NCBI GenBank assembly: GCA_021817755.1
Contig: JAKAGC010000166.1
Span: 1 to 7,821, forward strand
DNA: 7,821 nucleotides
DNA from: Acidobacteriota bacterium
GTDB lineage: Bacteria > Acidobacteriota > Aminicenantia > UBA2199
Reading direction: 5' to 3'
Position 1 is the first letter of the stretch; each line of letters begins with the position of its first letter. This document shows, piece by piece, positions 6,614 through 7,821 of this stretch. A program made the position numbers and the translations under genes. The notes beneath the pieces were generated by a model. It saw only the letters and a program-made list of their open reading frames with translations. It was not told the DNA's origin and searched no databases.

Positions 6614-7042
6614 TTATTGCTTATTAATTGCCTCTTCAATAAAACTTACGATCTCAGCCACAGAAATTGAAAATATACCAGCTTTTCCGGCATCGAATTC
6701 AGCTTTCCACGTATAGTATCCTTCAATGTAGTTAGGGTTTGGGCCCTGATTCCCAATAAGCTTGGTTAAACTCTTTTTAAGAGTTTCTTCAGATACAGGA
6801 ATGTGCGGAAGTTCGGTAGTGATTCCTCCATCAACGTGGCGATTTCTAACTTTAACTTTAAGGGCACTTATGTGGTAAATCTTTCCAAGTTTCTTATGTG
6901 TTTCTATTTTGTTAATAAGTACAGTTGATTGTTCTTCGCCGGAGCGTGTTTTGTAAGACCAAAGTTGCCCCTCTTTGTAGTCCGATGCACTGAGTAAGCC
7001 AAACATTGATAAAAAACTCATAATCGCAATCATTATTCTCAT
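6614..7042 (-). CDS. Small exported protein of the 'YKEGQ-W-YKTR' type, unknown function (142 aa)
   Basis: Residues 1-20 (MRIMIAIMSFLSMFGLLSAS) form a short signal peptide, with likely cleavage before DYKEGQ. The first of three nearby ATGs (7040-7042) is chosen because AGGAAG (7049-7054) lies 6 nt upstream of it. The mature part, about 122 aa, has YKEGQLWSYKTRSGEEQST, VLINKIE, LGKIYHISALKVKV, a TELPHIPVSEETLKKSL segment, YIEGYYTWKAEFDAGKAGIF and SVAEIVSFIEEAI. I recognise this pattern from short stand-alone hypothetical proteins in diverse Gram-negative bacteria, where signal peptide, GQ.W.YKTR and a conserved PH.PVS...L..S segment recur. No activity is established for them. The mature protein has no cysteine. 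Likely periplasmic. It has at least 158 bp on its downstream side and no good promoter that I can name upstream. Confidence 0.85.
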   Translation of the reverse strand: MRIMIAIMSFLSMFGLLSASDYKEGQLWSYKTRSGEEQSTVLINKIETHKKLGKIYHISALKVKVRNRHVDGGITTELPHIPVSEETLKKSLTKLIGNQGPNPNYIEGYYTWKAEFDAGKAGIFSISVAEIVSFIEEAINKQ

Positions 7043-7821
7043 GATTTTCTTCCTATATAAAAATTTCTCTAGTTATTAATTTAAATTACAATTTACAATA
7101 TTTGGAATCAATTCTCCAAAATTCTGATTGTATCTCAATGCCAAATCGTTCAAGAAATAATTCAAGTTACAGCCATATTTGTTCTTGCAATAAGTCATAA
7201 AACTCCTTCATTTATCTACTCAATTACGCCTATATATAATTCGTGCTTATTACACATTATATCATATTACCATAAAGCGGTGGCTTTTCCAACTTTTTTC
7301 TACGGATTAAGTTTTCTCCATTTTTGGTTTAGAATCTTATTCAGTACCGGACGAGATTTACTGACGTTCATTCCAAGTAAGAAATTATATCTCAACAATA
7401 GTCACATGTTGGTCACTTCAGGAAATATTATTAGATTTTTATTTATTTGAAAAGGGCTTAAACCTGTGTCAGAATTAAATTTCAGAATACGAATTGATTC
7501 AAGGATTCCTGGTTGCCGGAGACATAATTATTCAACAATTTTGAGGTGTAATCTATTTCGAGTTAATTCAAGTAATTCGTGGGTAAGAAATTACCAGTCT
7601 CCAATTTGCACTTTTACGAGTGTAGAGGAAACTTTTATAAGCGTAAAAAAGAATTACATACCCACTAGTAGTGATATTTCGTACAACATCTCATAATATC
7701 CATCTTCTAACACTTTGTGATTGAGAGGTTAAAAATGCTAATCAGGAGTATTGACTTTTTATCCCAGAGGAAAGGACTTTTCCACAAGAAGAACAATTTC
7801 CTGAGTGAGAAGTAACGTTTT
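7043..7821. other. AT-rich region without a convincing gene
   Basis: The part next to 7043 carries the ribosome site, and presumably the promoter, of the - strand gene at 6614-7042. One + strand frame (codons starting at 7085, 7088 and so on) runs to 7696 with only two stops, TGA at 7448 and TAA at 7460. It lacks a usable start in its first half, and few of its first-half codons begin with G, unlike the real genes here. The second half, from GTG 7466 to TAA 7694-7696, would give 75 codons with no ribosome site. I recognise nothing in the translation. A 26-codon frame with a ribosome site follows at 7735. No tRNA, array or IS is seen. Confidence 0.5.
7735..7815 (+). CDS. Very short candidate ORF (26 aa), doubtful
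   Basis: ATG at 7735 is preceded by GAGAGG (7723-7728) with 6 nt spacing, a good ribosome-site geometry. The frame ends at TAA 7813-7815. The product, starting MLIRSIDFLSQRK, is basic (several Lys and Arg) and has no hydrophobic segment or known motif. It could be a leader peptide for a gene beyond the window end, or chance. It is listed only because the ribosome site stands out in a region with no other gene. Confidence 0.15.
   Translation: MLIRSIDFLSQRKGLFHKKNNFLSEK

Noticed and set aside
7466..7696. 76-aa + strand frame from a GTG start as a separate small gene.
   Set aside because: No ribosome site before the GTG, no recognisable motif or hydrophobic segment; kept only as part of the low-stop frame noted in findings.

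Overview
The window is an AT-rich stretch of a bacterial chromosome. It holds one partial gene on the + strand and four complete genes on the - strand. All four - strand products begin with an N-terminal hydrophobic segment or signal peptide, so this is a cluster of envelope or secreted proteins. The largest product (1333 aa) joins an N-terminal domain of the DUF7948 type and SBBP repeats to C-terminal modules of a kind seen in exported proteins of Bacteroidota/FCB and Acidobacteriota-Aminicenantota-like bacteria. Together with good GGAGG-type ribosome sites, this suggests an uncultured or poorly sampled diderm (Gram-negative) lineage. The phylum cannot be fixed from this window.

Layout. 1-714 (+): the C-terminal part of an imidazolonepropionase-like metal-dependent amidohydrolase, cut by the window edge. 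783-1130 (-): a small three-helix membrane protein, convergent with the amidohydrolase. 1131-1535: non-coding, with a possible orphan IS256-type insertion-sequence end. 1536-5537 (-): the giant exported mosaic protein. In order it has a signal segment, a DUF7948-like domain, seven SBBP repeats of 66-67 aa (a probable seven-bladed beta-propeller), a divergent InlB-B-like repeat, a nested pair-of-pairs of duplicated modules, and a Kre9/Knh1-like beta-sandwich. A good sigma-70 type promoter (TTGACA-17-TATTAT) lies about 145 bp upstream of its start codon. 5802-6455 (-): an exported 217-aa protein of unknown function. 6614-7042 (-): a small exported protein starting YKEGQLWSYKTR after its signal peptide, a recurring but uncharacterised type. 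7043-7821: no convincing gene.

The - strand genes are separated by 150-400 bp gaps, and at least the giant gene appears to have its own promoter, so they look like independent units rather than one tight operon. No shared pathway can be read from the sequence. No tRNA, rRNA, CRISPR array or complete mobile element was seen. The most interesting object is the giant mosaic protein, with its regular seven-repeat core, one cysteine per repeat, and symmetrical A-B-B-A module arrangement in the C-terminal half. I did not find a convincing new defence or mobile system.
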